Under the pieces are notes generated by a model. The model was not told the DNA's origin. It saw nothing but the letters and a program-made list of their open reading frames with translations, and did no database searches. The translations under genes and the position numbers were made by a program. Of a stretch of 6,315 bases of DNA, positions 6,044-6,315 are shown piece after piece. Positions within the stretch are counted from its first letter, which is position 1. Each line of letters starts with the position of its first letter. Source of the stretch: Clostridia bacterium (GTDB lineage Bacteria > Bacillota > Clostridia > Oscillospirales > QAKW01). The DNA is taken from contig JAFSBD010000222.1 in NCBI GenBank assembly GCA_017442025.1, forward strand, positions 1 to 6,315, in the 5' to 3' direction.

Positions 6044-6064
6044 ATAAGTGTTAAAATTTTCCCG

Positions 6065-6072
6065 AAAGGAGG
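6065..6072 (+). promoter_or_regulatory. Ribosome binding site of the rodA-like gene
   Basis: AAAGGAGG, a near-perfect Shine-Dalgarno sequence, 7 bases before the ATG at 6080. It fixes this start among nearby alternatives. Confidence 0.85.
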
Positions 6073-6079
6073 CTTGCCC

Positions 6080-6315
6080 ATGGTAGAGCAATTCAAACTG
6101 CTCATCCGCCATATTTTTCAACGCATCGATTGGCTGCTTTTAACCCCCATCCTGCTCGCCTGCGGCTATGGGCTGGTGCTGATCTCCTCGGCCACCGCCT
6201 CCTTCGGTTCCAAAAAAATGCTGATCGTTCAGTTGGTTGGAATTTTAGCGGGGATCTTTATGGCGCTGGTGGTGCTCACGCTGGAGCATGAGAACCTTGC
6301 CCGCTTTTCCGCCCC
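6080..6315 (+). CDS. rodA: RodA/FtsW/SpoVE-family SEDS peptidoglycan polymerase, N-terminal fragment (runs off right edge)
   Basis: SEDS proteins are multi-pass membrane glycosyltransferases that polymerise lipid II, with a class B penicillin-binding protein, during elongation (RodA), division (FtsW) or sporulation (SpoVE). Only 78 codons are visible of a usual 370-430. After a short basic N-terminus comes RIDWLLLTPILLA (15-27) and the first membrane helix ending in GLVLISSAT (31-39), the pattern at the start of SEDS proteins; a second helix spans about 47-67. The IDW motif before helix 1 favours RodA over FtsW, but paralogues are common in Clostridia and the diagnostic later loops are not in the window, so the symbol is tentative. 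It is transcribed away from the operon from its own promoter. The frame is intact to the edge. Confidence 0.78.
   Translation, partial: MVEQFKLLIRHIFQRIDWLLLTPILLACGYGLVLISSATASFGSKKMLIVQLVGILAGIFMALVVLTLEHENLARFSA

Noticed and set aside
5887..6079. Riboswitch (for example a c-di-AMP ydaO type) in the operon leader
   Set aside because: The leader is only about 85 bases, AT-rich, and lacks the multi-helix structure and terminator expected for such an element.
1..6315. Mobile element, CRISPR array, tRNA or rRNA gene
   Set aside because: No transposase-like frame, no regularly spaced direct repeats and no tRNA-like cloverleaf or rRNA segments were seen; the window is filled with identified housekeeping genes.

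Overview
The window looks like chromosomal housekeeping DNA from a moderate-GC, low-complexity-envelope Gram-positive bacterium of the Firmicutes, most likely Clostridia. The basis is the YybS-GdpP-RplI-DnaB gene order, which is the classic Firmicutes arrangement (B. subtilis yybS-yybT-rplI-dnaC), together with strong AAGGAG-type ribosome binding sites and sigma-A-type promoters in a very AT-rich spacer. The genus cannot be told from the sequence alone; an uncultured gut Clostridia member is a guess.

Layout: seven genes lie on the minus strand, read from right to left: tsaE (5886-5461), tsaB (5464-4778), rpiB (4781-4329), yybS/DUF2232 (4332-3289), gdpP (3285-1288), rplI (1291-848) and dnaB (817 to beyond the left edge). 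Four of the six junctions are 4-base ATGA overlaps, one is a 3-base gap and one a 30-base gap with its own strong ribosome binding site. No terminator or internal promoter was seen, so this is almost certainly one translationally coupled operon. On the right, a short AT-rich spacer holds two back-to-back promoters, one for the operon and one for a plus-strand gene at 6080 that encodes the N-terminus of a RodA/FtsW-type SEDS peptidoglycan polymerase and runs off the right edge.

Functionally the operon joins tRNA t6A modification (TsaE, TsaB), pentose phosphate metabolism (RpiB or a relative), c-di-AMP turnover (GdpP with its membrane neighbour YybS), the ribosome (L9) and the replication fork (DnaB). 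These are growth-linked functions and no defence, mobile or biosynthetic system is present. I did not find an undescribed system. The points worth a second look are the unusual operon composition (no rimI/tsaD after tsaB, no rpsF-ssb-rpsR block), an odd tsaE start region with a hairpin between the ribosome binding site and the likely ATG, a lysine in place of the usual histidine in the RpiB active-site motif, the interlocked divergent promoters with an inverted repeat made from their -35 boxes, and a roughly threefold excess of GATC across the window.
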